Below are positions 12,457-24,069 of a stretch of DNA of 64,000 bases, in pieces. The translations under genes and the position numbers were made by a program. The stretch lies in contig OX326960.1 of NCBI GenBank assembly GCA_946800325.1, positions 54,210,855-54,274,854 of the forward strand, given 5' to 3'. Under the pieces are notes generated by a model. It worked only from the letters and a program-made list of their open reading frames with translations. It made no database searches and was not told the DNA's origin. This stretch comes from Luzula sylvatica (taxonomy: Eukaryota > Streptophyta > Magnoliopsida > Poales > Juncaceae). How positions within the stretch are numbered: the stretch's first letter is position 1; the number at the start of each line of letters is the position of its first letter.

Positions 12457-13703
12457 GAAAACTTCGGGATCTTTAGTAGAGTATAGAGATTTTATATATT
12501 TAATCGATTCTTTGTTGAGTTGAGGCTTTGGTGTTAATTGTTTCGAATCATTTGCCGAAGATTTTTGGAACCGGCAGTTCACAGTTTCCAACTTTCCATC
12601 CACTTCTTGCTTTCTTTCGATTTTTTATTTTTTGCATTATCAATTCAAATCTTTAATTGTTTTTTTGTTAAAACATACAAACACGATACACAAAATAATA
12701 AACATATGTCAACGGTCTCATAACATAACTCAATAATGATAAACTGCATAACAAAATAAATCAAATTTCATAACTTCAATTTTTATTGACATCCACAATG
12801 AACTAAGAAGATGTTAATAAAAATGGCAAAAGTTGTTTTTGCCAAAAATCAGAGATCTTTTGCACGATCCATTAATGGGTTTTATAGCATGGTTGATGCA
12901 TACATCTCACGAAAATGATAGGGCATGAGTAAATGTCATATTTATTTCGCAATCTAATATTTGACTAGAAGATTCCTAGAAGAAGGAAACAAATGATAGG
13001 CGTCAATAAATATATTGGGAGTTGCTAGTGCACTCCACAAATTTTGCACTTCCGCACGCCGCTGCCATCAAGAAACGCCACGTGGCGAAAACGCATGTTT
13101 AAAAAATAACGCGGCCAAAAAATTAGACGAGCGACCGGTTATTCGAACTAGCGATAATATTATTTTAGTGCTAGTTTTAAGGTTCATTCAATCATTGTAA
13201 ATTTAGCAAAAATATTATTTAGTAACTATTTTAGTATTAATAAATAATAACTATTGAGAGTTGAAACTAAATGTTAAAATAATATTATTTTGTGAAGATA
13301 TTTTCAGGAATTTTTTTATATCGGTGTTTATTTTTTTTATTTAATGTTAGTTTTGTATGATAAACTATATAATAAATAAAATATTAAATTATGTATCTGA
13401 CATATAGTTTTTAAAAAAAATTAGTATAGGTTAAAATATATACATGAAGATTTTTAAATTAATAAAATAATACAAACATGTTTAATAAATTAAAATATGG
13501 AAAATAAAGTGGTATTATGGTCCAATTTTTTTTTTAACACGAATTCATGAAAAATTATCGTGTTATTTGAAAATTTTCCTTTTTAAATTAATAAAAGAAT
13601 CCAAAAATATTCAATAAAACTAAAAATGAAAAATAGAGGGGTATTTTAGTTCATTTTTTTAACATAATGAAACGTTAATTATTCATATTAGGGGTAAATG
13701 AAA
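12457..13703. other. 3' flank of the ERF gene and intergenic DNA
   Basis: The first part is the likely 3' UTR. GGGAGTTGCTAGTGCACTCC near 13017 looks like a TE terminus, but I cannot find its partner. No further gene is seen. Confidence 0.4.
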
Positions 13704-14311
13704 GGAATTTTTTTGTTTGTAACTAAGTTTTTAATGAATATTAACGAAATAACGAAATAACGAAGTTTTTTAAAAAATTCACGAATGTCTTTTGGCTGGG
13801 TATGAAAGTCAGCATTTTTTTAATTTGTTCCTTAGCACCCAAACAACAACCAAATTTGGTATGAAACGCCGCCCTCTGTCTTTTTTAAATTTACTCTTGT
13901 TAATTAAATTGAATGATTATTTTATTTGTATTATGTTAATTGAATTGATTGATTATTGATAATTTATTTTGTTAAATTTAGTTATGTTCAATTTAATTTT
14001 GTTGATAATTTACAATGGCCATAAAAAAATAATTAATTGATTGAAGATGATAGATGTCATAATTCATTGAATAGAGAAGATAATCAAATTATTTTCTAAA
14101 AAGCAAAATATGACAAGATTTTACACTGTCCCAAAAAATCAAAAATTGAATTAAAGGTTATAGAGTTCATGAAAGTAGACATAGGATTCAGGCTTTATGG
14201 TACATATGACAATTAAGTAAAAATTTTAGTTCTATTAAAGGAGTTGCAAACTTGTTCATCTTCCTCTTCTTGTAGTTATTTATTTTTATTTCATCTTATT
14301 CCTGTCATTTC

Positions 14312-14911
14312 ATGGGATCTAACAGTTACAATTTGAAAGACATTACAAATCGATATTTGTTTCGTGATAATATGGCTGGAATCAGATATGACCATTTTTT
14401 CAAAGGTCGTGATGTCATTCCCTGTTTTTATTTTACTCCACCGGAGGCACCAAATCCACACATTAATTTTATCACTTCGGAATAATTACAACAATGTCTT
14501 AATCATTGGAATATGAATGACATCATACATGTCAATGACCCCTACTACGAAATCGTTGTGCGTTTGTTCTATGCGAACGAGAAGTTGGATGATGATGGGA
14601 ATTTTAGCTCTTACCTATTTGGAAAGGGAATCGTGGTGTCCCAAGATTTGTTAGAGGATTTGTTCATATTAGTAGATTTAGGAGAGGAGGAATATGTCGG
14701 TGTGAGTTCCCTTTGCAGTTGTAGTATTCTCTTACGAGAAGAGCGAAAAATAATGAGGCATGTAACTAGAAACGGGGAGTTTATGACTCCTAATTTTTTG
14801 TACGCAAGTATTCGTGCCATGTTCGACATAATTCACCGTGTTGTCGTTCCACAAGAAATGTACGTAATAAATCTTTTGATGCTCACCTACTACGTCATGT
14901 ATGACATTTAG
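14312..14911 (+). pseudogene. decayed plant-transposon protein ORF
   Basis: From ATG 14312 the frame reads through residues like DITNRYLFRDNMAGIRYDHF to an in-frame TAA at about 14483, then continues in the same frame to 14911 (NDPYYEIVVRLFYANEKLDD ... DLLEDLFILVDLGEEEY). The phrase 'YYEIVVRLFYAN' followed by a short domain resembles the putative plant transposon protein family (PF20167-like), from memory. Further likeness (IDIPYIIKIHMK, LPIDNMFLRPI) continues downstream after frame breaks. It is probably an inactive passenger ORF of the surrounding element. Confidence 0.5.
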
Positions 14912-15285
14912 ACAAACGAATAGACATCCCGTATATCATAAAAATCCACATGAAATCTGTTTTACTGAATTTCTTGACTTTGCCCTATGAAAGTTTAATC
15001 ACAAGGAAATGCATACATTTCATGATACAATTGCCCATTGATAATATGTTTTTGCGCCCAATAAGAACCGAGAACATACTCACTGCACAAAGATTGAGGA
15101 GATAATATGGTTGTACACTCGCGCGAACGGTTGGTTCATTTGCAATCCGTCCCCATTTTATATCCTTCCCCGATTGGATGGAGATGGAAATGAAATAGCG
15201 AACACGACGGCCCTAATTTTCGTTTCCCCACGTAATGCTTTCGGATTAAGACGGAACCTCTAGAGTTTGTAAAATTTTGCAGTTT

Positions 15286-15822
15286 TCATGTGTGTTTGAA
15301 ATCTAATTTATTAGAGTTCATGTATCTTCTAGCATGAAGCATTTGTTCAATCCTTCCCAAACGGGTTTTGGTTTCTTGGCCTTGATTACGTTGTGTAAAA
15401 AAGTATGTATTTAGTCGACCACATATTTGAGCTACCAATGATCTTATGGGCAATCTAGCACATTTCAAGGCACCATTGAAGCACTCAGAAATGTTAGTGG
15501 TCGTAATACCCAACTTACGACCACATTCATGTGATACGGCCCATAAATATTTCTGACCCACGTTACTGTCGAGATACTCAATCATTTCTAGTTTCATCAG
15601 TCTCATTCGTTCCAACCGTGCTTTCAACCCTTCATTTTTCCTTTGAGTTACCGCTGTCCAAAATAATTCCCCCAATGTCTTATTACCAAATCTTCTAGCA
15701 ATATTCTGTTGAACATGTGGAATGCAATATCGCAAGAAGTGTCCTTGGTCACTCGGAAAAATTTGTTATATTACTGCTCTATGACCCGACCATCTATCCG
15801 TAACTATACAAACATGAACGAC
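15286..15822 (-). pseudogene. MULE (MuDR) transposase fragment
   Basis: On the minus strand the frame reads IVTDRWSGHRAVI, an in-frame stop, then QIFPSDQGHFLRYCIPHVQQ, ARRFGNKTLGELFWTAVTQ and, after a gap, TTTNISECFNGALKCARLPI. This matches the order in MULE transposases: an 'I.SDR..GI..A....FP...HRYC..H...N' block, then an 'N..ESFN' block before the zinc-binding end. The DDE catalytic core upstream and the zinc knuckle downstream are missing. The upstream side is cut off at about 15823, where the tandem LTR-like repeats begin. Confidence 0.65.
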
Positions 15823-15823
15823 A

Positions 15824-16377
15824 TACAGTTACAGATCAACTAGTCGATTGTACACGTGAGGGTAGATGAACGTACGCGTTCGTCGGAACGATTAGATGCA
15901 TAATAAGATTATGCAAATCTGACAGAAATTACATAGTCCGTCATGATGACGCATCATATGGTCCGTCATGACGCACACTAGTGTATTTCTGTGCAGACCA
16001 TTATGTGAGTATAGCGTCGTGACGCACCATCCAGTTCGTCATAACGAAGGTGCGTCATGACGCACAATCCTTTCCGTCATGACGGACCAAGAGTAAATGC
16101 TGTGTCTAGTAACTATGACTAGTGCGTCATGACGCACCATTTTGTGCGTCATGACGGACTGTGATCCAAATTTCATATTAGTAGTTTTCTTTGTACTCAT
16201 TAATTCCTCATTAATTATGGTGTTAATATAAGATCAATTGTTGATCTTCTCTCTCAACAGAGCCAACCAGAATAGTTCTAGGGTTTGTGTGTGCTTGTGA
16301 GACAAGTAATAGAGAGAGCTTGAGTACCGCCATTAGAGAGATTGATTCAAACAAGGTTACGACGATTTTAGGGAAAT
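15824..16377 (+). repeat. LTR-like unit, tandem copy 1
   Basis: The 554-bp unit begins TACAGTTACAGATCAACTAG. It carries at least six short palindromes of the type GTGCGTCATGACGCAC, then a TATA-like TTAATATAAGATCAATTG and a leader-like part with CTAGGGTTTGTGTGTG. That order (repeat array, TATA, leader) looks like U3-R-U5 of an LTR. There is no gag/pol and no canonical TG...CA boundary. It is followed head-to-tail by copy 2. Confidence 0.55.
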
Positions 16378-16963
16378 ACAGTTACAGATCAACTAGTCGA
16401 TTGTACACGTGAAGGTAGATGAACGTACATGTTCGTCGGAATAATCAGATGCATAATAAGATTATGCAAATCTGACGGAAATTACATAGTCCGTCATGAC
16501 GCACCATGTGGTCCGTCATTATACACACTAGTGTATTTCTGTGCATACCATTCTGTGAGTATAGCGTCGTGACGCACCATCCAGTGCATCATAACGGAGG
16601 TGCGTCATGACGCACAATCCTGTCCGTCATGACGGACCAAGAGTAAATGATGTGTATAGTAATCGTGACTGGTGCGTCATGACACACCATCCTGTACGTC
16701 ATGACGGACTGTGATCCAAATTCCAGATTAGCAGTTTTCTTTGTACTCATTAATTCCTCATTAATTATGGTGTTAATATAAGATCAATTGTTGATCTTCT
16801 CTCCAATAGAGCCAACCATAATAGTTCTAGGGTTTGTGTGTGCTAGTGAGACAAGTAATAGAGAGAGCTTGAGTATCACCATTACAGAGATTGATTCAAA
16901 CAAGTTTACAGAGATTTTAGGGGAATCGCATGTAACCGAAAGACACTAGCTCAAGGTGAAGGA
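16378..16963 (+). repeat. LTR-like unit, tandem copy 2
   Basis: It repeats copy 1 with scattered substitutions, again from TACAGTTACAGATCAACTAG. At its 3' end it retains about 35 bases (GCATGTAACCGAAAGACACT and following) that copy 1 lacks, before the next TACAGTTTTTGATCAAC junction at 16964. The palindromic TGACG pairs are kept but some are mutated. Confidence 0.55.
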
Positions 16964-17618
16964 AATACAGTTTTTGATCAACGCTAAAATAGTACGTAGA
17001 AGGAAATGTAGGGTTACGCACACGATTATCATAGTGTGCAGCGGAAATTAGTTCACGTGCGTAACCTAATTCTACCCTGGATCACGCCCTAAAACCAACG
17101 AAAAAGGAAGAGTTTCGGAGAATTACCTCGTACAAGTTAGTACGTGTCGATTACTTCTCCAAATCCGTGAACCTTCTCCAAGAATCGCTCGTGCAATCCC
17201 TCTACTCGTGTCCACCTCGATTTCGTCCGATCGAAAATCGCCAACGTCGTTCTAGTCGACGTCACGATTTAATCTCTCAAATCATTTTCTCAATTCTCCC
17301 TCTCAATCTCTCAGATCTAATCTGAATTCTGTGGAAGAAGAAGAAGAGAAACGACGGCTCAAAACCCTAGAAAAATTTAGGTCAAATTTCGGAATCAGAA
17401 CTTTATATATATAGGAAACAGGTCAGTTCGAACGAACTTAACATAGTTCGTTCGAACGCACCTAAATGTTCGTTCGAACGAACCCACTTCTGTTTATCAC
17501 GAATAAGTCCGTTCGAACGCACTGATATAGTTAGTTCGAACGAACCTTATTCTGACTGCAGAATTGCCTATTTATATAAATTCTTCCAAGTTAATTCTTA
17601 AGCCATATTTTCTTTCAG
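16964..17618 (+). repeat. third LTR-like unit with GTTCGAACG palindrome array
   Basis: It starts with the same junction phrase (TACAGTTTTTGATCAAC). Its body differs, and its array uses another core: CAGTTCGAACGAAC, GTTCGTTCGAACGCAC, GTTCGTTCGAACGAAC, CCGTTCGAACGCAC and TAGTTCGAACGAAC between about 17428 and 17547. TATA-like sequences flank the array (CTTTATATATATAGG, CCTATTTATATAAATTC). No protein frame was found. Confidence 0.5.
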
Positions 17619-18029
17619 GAAAAACGAACATACGCGTTCGTGGGCATAAGAAATGGTTTTAGTAAAACTGATATAACTTTCAGATAACGACTCCAATTTT
17701 AATGGTTCAAATTGAGTTAGATAGATAATAAGATTATCTAGAACTTTCATGTAGAAATATTTTTCATTTGAGCGAAGTATCAGTGTCGTTTTAATGAAAT
17801 ACCGAAAGGGTGCTACAGTTTGACATATACAGATAGTAAAACCGTCATAACTTTCGGATCCGAACTCCAATTGGGCTGGGCCAAATTGGTTTGGAAAGAT
17901 AATAAGATTATCTACAACTTTCGTGAAGGTTTGAAGTCCGTTGGAACGATTTAACAATTTCGTTTCAACAGAATACTGAAAGGGTGTATGCAGTTTCTGT
18001 TTGAAAATGTGTATAATAGATATACATAC
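17619..18029. repeat. large inverted repeat, left arm
   Basis: The complement of this arm reappears at 18152-18562, about 410 bp each around a 120-bp loop. Outer ends share CGAACATACGCGTTCG versus CGCGTACGTTCG; inner ends share TGTGTATAATAGATATACAT and its complement. Opposite-strand open frames in the two arms give nearly identical peptides, an effect of the inversion and not evidence for a protein. Confidence 0.8.
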
Positions 18030-18151
18030 TTTAGTGAAAGACTGTGAAGAGAGAAAGATCGAGAAAAAAAAAAATTTCTCGGTGTAGAGAATCGATCTAA
18101 TCAAGCAAGTTCGATCTAATCAATGAGAATATTCAGATGATAGGCCAAAAT

Positions 18152-18562
18152 GTATGTATATCTAATATACACATTTTCAAACAGAAACTGCATACACCCT
18201 TTCAGTATTCTGTTGAAACGAAATTGTTAAATCGTTCCAACGGACTTCAAACCTTCACGAAAGTTGTAGATAATCTTATTATCTTTCCAAACCAATTTGG
18301 TCCAGCCCAATTAGAGTTCGGATGCGAAAGGTACGGACGTTTTACTATCTGTATATGTCAAACAGTCGCACCCTTTCGGTATTCCATTAAAACGACACTG
18401 ATAATTCGCTCAAATGAAAAATATTTCTATATGAAAGTTCTAGATAATCTCATTATCTATCTAACCCAATTTTAACCATTCAAATTTTAGTTTCCCACTG
18501 AAAGTTATTCCAGTTTTACCAAACTGTTTCTTATGCCTGTGAACGCGTACGTTCGTTTATCC
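18152..18562. repeat. large inverted repeat, right arm
   Basis: Partner of 17619-18029. Transcription across the locus would give a long hairpin with about 400 paired bases. Degenerate relatives of the internal phrase 'AATTTGGTCCAG...TTCGGATGNGAAAG' also occur at 63.56-63.80 kb. Confidence 0.8.
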
Positions 18563-19772
18563 TTGTGTACACTTTTACGGTTGATCCGAAACTGTATTTC
18601 CTTCAGAATAAACATAAATAATTTTGTATCATATGATCTTTTAAAATTTTATATATTTAAAAATAGCATTATTATATTATTTGATAAGTGTTTATAAATT
18701 TAAGAAATTATTTCGATGGATAAACTTTTTTTATTTCTATTATTTTTAAAAAGGATTAATATTAAATTTGTTTGATTATAATTTTTAAAAATAAATATTA
18801 ATATTTAAAATTCTATTATGTAAATAAATAAATAAATAAAATTTCATTTTGTAAAAAAACACTTTTTGCATGGTATTTTTTACATTCTATTTTTAAAAAT
18901 TAAAATTATGAAAAATGATGTGTATGAACTATGGTCTATGGATGTCAAAATAAAGAGAAAATTAAAACAAATATTTTTGATGAATTTTTAAAATTAAAAT
19001 TCTAAAAATGATACAATTATGTGTGTTATGTTTATAATATCACATATTAAGTTATTAATATTACATATATAAATTTTTCATCTTTCATTACATTCACATT
19101 TGATCATGTAATCTTATGTGAAATGGTAAACAATTGAATAAACTTAGTTTAACATGAAACTAACCAATAATAATAGTCTACATCATTAATATATGATGAT
19201 GTGTCTTTATAAGAATCCTTGAAATATAGTGTAAAATAAGGGACACTTAAATTGCTACAAAGAGAAATGTTTATAAAAAAATCAATGATTAATCAATGGT
19301 CTAAATTTTGTTACATATCATAATCTAATGGCTAAAAAAAAGTGTTGAAAAAGTGATGATGCGGCACAAGAAAATTACACAAAGTTGGGTCCAAAATAAG
19401 AAGGTTGGTAAATAACACATGCATATAACTTCACACATACACTACATATAACTAATCTTCAGTAAAGTAACAACAATCCTTACCTCTTATATCCAAAAAA
19501 ACTTCAACAAAACCGAGATTAAGTAGAGAGGAAAGAAACCGAGAAGAAGAAGAGGGAAGGAAAAGGAAAATGAAAGGAGGGTTATTGAGATCTGTGAGGA
19601 GGCGGAGTTTGAAAGCCCGCCTAAGTCACGCAGCTTGTTCTGGTGTTTTGCGGAGTTTCAAAGTCAGCCAATGTTTAATTTAGGATTAACGCTTCCGATT
19701 TTTGAATTAATCGAATTTTAAGAAGGTTGTGTTTCAAACTCCGCCAACATTAAAATGGTTGTGTTTCAAATT
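18563..19772. other. AT-rich interior of the Mutator-like element
   Basis: GATCCGAAACTGTATTTCCT at about 18580-18602 is the inverted form of the junction phrase at 16378 and 16964. The rest is AT-rich filler. A 38-codon frame at 19570 (MKGGLLRSVRRR) has no family likeness. Confidence 0.4.
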
Positions 19773-20085
19773 CCGCAAAAGACATTTCGTGATTTTTTTA
19801 AAAAATTTGATTATTTCGTTAATATTCATTAAAACTTGGATACAAATAAAAAATTCCTATGAAAACCAAAATCTTGTTTGGAGGGTTTTTGTTGGAGTAT
19901 CCAATTATTAGTTCATGTCAGGCCGTACGCATCCCTTCCATATATAATTGTCCTACAATAATGTGAGTTGGATTCTCTAGGTCTGTAAACCTTTGGCCTT
20001 TTCTTATAGTTCACTCAATTATGTATATGAAATGTATATCAAAACTCATTTATAAAGTATAATATAGTTAATATAAAGATAAATA

Positions 20086-20173
20086 GTTGAAATAAAACAA
20101 AAAATATATATCGAAGTAATTTCATAAATACATTGGTAAATATAAACCGAACTCATTTATAAAGTATAATATA

Positions 20174-20215
<42 letters not shown>

Positions 20216-20301
20216 GAAATAAAACAAAATATATATATCGAAGTAATTTCATAAATACATTGGTAAATATAAACCGAACTCATTTATAAAGTATAATATA
20301 G
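20086..20301. repeat. direct duplication around a (TA)n tract
   Basis: A block of about 90 bp (from AGTTGAAATAAAACAAAA, through CGAAGTAATTTCATAAATAC, to AAGTATAATATAGTA) occurs at about 20086-20175 and again at about 20212-20301. About 18 AT units lie between. A third partial copy precedes it at about 20040. Confidence 0.75.
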
Positions 20302-20722
20302 TAAATATATAGATAAATAGCTAAAATGTATTTTTATTGAATGAATAACATGTAAATTTGAAATTTTGAAGAGAATATCGAACAAAAAGAAATGTCTAAT
20401 GAAATTGGATATGATATTTAATTTATTTTTGTTTATATTGATTACATTTTAATTTTAAAGAATAGTATTGTGTATACTTTCAAATAGCTCAATAAAAACG
20501 TCAAATAAACAAAGAAACAATACCGAATAAATTAACCAACAAAACATAATTAATATGAACAACTCAACAAATTCGAAGATCATGTGCGAGAAAAAAAAAT
20601 ATTTTAATATTTATAATATATTTTTTAAGTTCCTTCTTTACATTTGTTGATACAAATAACTAACTAGATTTTTCTTAACATTAATATATATATAATGTTG
20701 AATAAATTAACTAACATAATCC

Positions 20723-20967
20723 ATAGAAAGAATCCAAAAAAAAAAAAATCAACAATCAAAATATTCTGCTGAAATTAGCAAAATATATTCTTGTATTTAT
20801 CAAAATATACTGTTGAAAATATATTATTTTATTATAAATTTGAACTATGTTAACACAGTGGATTCATCAGTATATTTTGCTAATTTGAAAAGTATAGTTT
20901 GCTAATTTCATCAATATATTTTGCACGCGTGAAATTTTTTTGGATTCTCCTTAGCAAAAATTTGTAC

Positions 20968-20968
<1 letters not shown>
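20723..20968. mobile_element. foldback MITE, family B copy 3
   Basis: It shares TGAAATTAGCAAAATATA, TTAGCAAAATATATTCTTG-type phrases and the GGATTCTCCTTAGCAAAA end with the copies at 3950 and 4223. A 20-unit (TA)n tract follows at 20969-21003, repeating the family's association with TA microsatellites. Confidence 0.6.

Positions 20969-21003
<35 letters not shown>
20969..21003. repeat. (TA)n microsatellite
   Basis: Uninterrupted TA units directly follow the family B foldback element. Confidence 0.95.
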
Positions 21004-21007
<4 letters not shown>

Positions 21008-21068
21008 TTTTTTTTGTAAGAAATTTATAATGGTCACGATTCGTGGCCTAAGATTCTCTTCAAAAAAA
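21008..21068 (+). mobile_element. SINE 3'-part fragment
   Basis: ATTTATAATGGTCACGATTC and ATTCTCTTCAAAAAA match, in the other orientation, the tail of the SINE at 59.2 kb (CCTATAATGGTCATGATTCTC). Only the 3' part is present. Confidence 0.45.
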
Positions 21069-21332
21069 ATATATTATTTTTTTTGCCAAAGAAACCAAAA
21101 TATTCTAAATTCGATTTTAAAGAAACCAAAATATTCTAAATTCGATTTTAGCTAAACATGATAAATATTAATTTTTAAATGTTCTATTCATAATAAAAAA
21201 TATGATAGAATTATCACGAGTCATGACGGAAAAAAGTGAAGAAACAACAACGAAAATTATTTTATTTGAAGAGTTACGAAAAAATAGATCTAACCTAGAG
21301 AAATGAGAAATAATTTCTCCTTTTTATATTCA

Positions 21333-22225
21333 CTAGGAAAATATCCCGCGCTTCGCTGCGGGATATATTATTTGATAAGAAATAATATAATAAGCAAAAA
21401 TAATTATTTGATATATTATTTCGCTGCGGGATATATTATTTGATATATTATTTGATAAGAAAATAGATATGATCATAAAATAATAATTTTATCTAAAACG
21501 TTACACGTGCAAAACAAAAGTAATCTTCATAAATGTTAATTTAAAAAAAAATCTGATATTAAATAGTCTCACAAATATTATGCAATAAATATAAATTTTT
21601 TTCCTCCTCAAAATATATCATATGTTTCAAAAGAAAAATTGAAATGTTTTATTTATAATACAAAGCATGTCAAATAAAATAAAATTCTGAAAATGACAAA
21701 AAAAAAAAAGACATAAAAGACGCAGCTTCGTACCAATCAAAAATATTATAATAAACACAAAAAAAGGCAGCTTGGTACCAATCAAAACTGTTATAATAAG
21801 CAAAAAATAATAATAATACCAGCTCAGGCTAACAAAAAGTATTTGTGTGAATAGTATTTTGTTAACAGTAAAATTATAGTATACAAATTATATTTATTAA
21901 TATGATGAAAAATTCAAATATTTTATTTAGAACACAAGACATATGTCAATTATATTTATTAATACGATGAAAAATTCAAATATTTTATTTATAACACAAG
22001 ACTTATGTCAATTATATTTATTAATACGATGAAAAATTCAAATATTTTATTTAGAACACAACACATATGTCAAATAAAATAAAATTCGCCAAAAAAAAAA
22101 AAAAAAAAAAAAAAGATGAACAGTAACCTTAATGAACAGTGCTGAACAGCACCGGTAAACAGTATTTGGTGATGTGGCCTCACCATAGCTCTTGTGTTCA
22201 AAAATAAATGGGAGGGGAGAATTTG
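21333..22225 (-). mobile_element. non-autonomous Helitron-like element, copy 1
   Basis: On the minus strand the 3' terminus is a GC-rich hairpin (CCGCAGCGAAGCGCGG, 21345-21362) followed about 9 bases later by CTAG and then a host T, as in Helitrons. The whole is co-linear with a second copy at 42029-42594 to the common end ...GGGAGAGGAGAATTTG, after which flanks differ. It contains three tandem ~63-bp units and GAACAGTA repeats. There is no RepHel frame. The 5' TC end cannot be fixed to the base. Confidence 0.65.
21893..22085. repeat. three tandem copies of a ~63-bp unit
   Basis: The unit TATTTATTAATACGATGAAA ... CAAGACATATGTCAAT is repeated three times in the Helitron-like element. The copy at 42.3 kb has two units. 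Confidence 0.85.
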
Positions 22226-23022
22226 ATAAAGAAAAAAACTCATTTTTGCCCTCTGAATTCTTCAAAAAAGTGCAAGTCACCTCTCAAACTTTAATTTGCT
22301 CACTTTTACCCCCCTGAACTCTTGATTTTGTTCACTTTTGTCCCTTCCATCAGTTAACTGCCTAGTCATCAGTTGACTGATGAGATGACACTGTTACGTG
22401 ATATTTTTTAGTTAATTTGAGCGATGACGTGACAAAATTTAGAATATAAAATTATACATATAAATTGAATCCATCAACTCATTAAATTGAATCCATTAAC
22501 AACTAATTAAATTCAGACCCATTATTTTAACCCAAACCCAAATCCATTATTTTAACCCATTAATTTAACCTCTCTCTCAACCCGTCTCTCTCTCGACGCC
22601 ATTAATCCTAATCAAACCCAAACCCGTCTCTCTCACATCGCGATAGCTCTCCCCAGCCATCTCCTTTCCGCCGATTCGAGCCCTCCCCCGAGCCCTCTCC
22701 TCTCCGGCGATCGGGATTCCAGCCAGCCTGCTGCTCTCCTGTCCTCTTTCTCGCGCACCCTCTCATCTCTACCCTATCTTCTCTCTCGCGACCCATCTCT
22801 CTCACTGATCTGTCTATAAGTTTGCCCTAATCTTTTCTCTCCTCGCTGATGTTCATGGCTCTTCCTCACTTTCACTCCATCGACCTCCATACTTGCGTTG
22901 CACACATACTCTGAACTGGGCGCCTCTGGCTAAGTCCCAATTTGGGTCACTTCGAGTCGGCGATCTAGCTCTATCTCAAGATTCTATTCCCGACCTTTTT
23001 GTATTCCCTCTGTCTGGTACCA

Positions 23023-23028
<6 letters not shown>

Positions 23029-23060
<32 letters not shown>
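23029..23060. repeat. (CT)n microsatellite
   Basis: About 15 CT units lie in a leader-like CT-rich stretch of the long-TIR element. Confidence 0.95.
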
Positions 23061-23064
<4 letters not shown>

Positions 23065-23408
23065 GTATGTGTGCTATTTAAGGTTTAGACTTATTGAGGC
23101 TTAATTTATGATTAATTGAGACTTATTTGGTTAATTTCCTTGATTGGTTAATTTTTTTTGAAATTAGAATTTATTTGTATTTCATCAAAGCCTAGTACTG
23201 AATTAGGATTCTTTTTGTGAGTTTTGGTGAATTAGTAGTGTTGGTGAATTAGGGTTGAATTGAGATTTCTTTATACATTGGAGGTTGTATAATATAGTTG
23301 ATAGTTTCATTTTTTATTTTTTCTAATATTGATTATATTTTAATTTGTGCATATTAGAGATGAGATTCTGGTTTTAATATTGGAGAAGATGATTTTGAAG
23401 ATTGGTTG

Positions 23409-23494
23409 TATAATATAGGAAAAAATCTTTTTTTGGTCCCTAACAAATACCGAAATGTTTAGGGACCAAAAACAGACTTTTTCCTATAATATAT
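23409..23494. mobile_element. short hairpin MITE (86 bp)
   Basis: TATAGGAAAAAATCTTTTTT, GGTCCCTAACA and, after a tiny loop, TTTAGGGACC and GACTTTTTCCTATA pair almost fully. It is nested inside the long-TIR element. Confidence 0.6.
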
Positions 23495-24069
23495 TTGAAC
23501 TTGTATAATATATGTTGTTGTTAGATTGTGTATTTATGTTATTCGCATTATATATTTAATTGATTGTATACATGTGGCATGCGTGTTGAGATTTTTTTTT
23601 TTTTTTAAAATAATATTTCAGTTTTTTGTACTGGGATCGAGATGTAGTTTTTGAAAATAATGGATTGTATTGTGTAATTATGTTGTTTTTTTATGACAAG
23701 AATGTAATTATGATTTAAACTTTCACGAATTATGTAAATCTATATTCTTTTATAAAAAAATGTTTCATTTCATAAGCAATATAAATGAGAAAAAAGTATG
23801 CATAGCACAACTAAACACAAAATACAATTCAGCCCCACCCCAGCCCACCCAGCCCTACCCGAGCCCCACCCCAGCCCACCCAGCCCTACCCGAGCCCCAC
23901 CCCAGACCCTGGCCGAGAACACTCCTCTCGCTCTCGCACACCTCTCTCTCTGCAGACTCCTCTCTCAAACCCTGCCGCGCCCTTCTCTATCTCTGCCGCG
24001 CCTTTCTCTCTTTCTCCGCAGAAACCGCGCCCATCTCTCTCTGCCGCTGCTGTACTGATTGGGTTTAAC

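Larger units (their letters stand above)
13704..19857. mobile_element. 6.15-kb Mutator-like element, decayed
   Basis: The left terminus (13704-13796) starts GGAATTTTTTTGTTTGTAAC and ends near GAATGTCTTTTGGC. The right terminus (19773-19857) is its inverted copy: CCGCAAAAGACATTTCGTG ... ATACAAATAAAAAATTCC. Both resemble the termini of the element at 31344-33205, which has a clean 9-bp duplication. Inside lie a MULE transposase fragment, a decayed plant-transposon ORF and later insertions of LTR-like repeats. The flanking 9-mers (TAAATGAAA and TATGAAAAC) do not match exactly, so the superfamily call rests on termini and transposase. Confidence 0.65.

Noticed and set aside
17598..18475. Two open frames (minus 17598-18104 and plus 18137-18475) giving almost the same protein
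   Set aside because: They are the two arms of one inverted repeat read from opposite strands. The peptide has no domain and the arms belong to a repeat family also seen at 63.5 kb.
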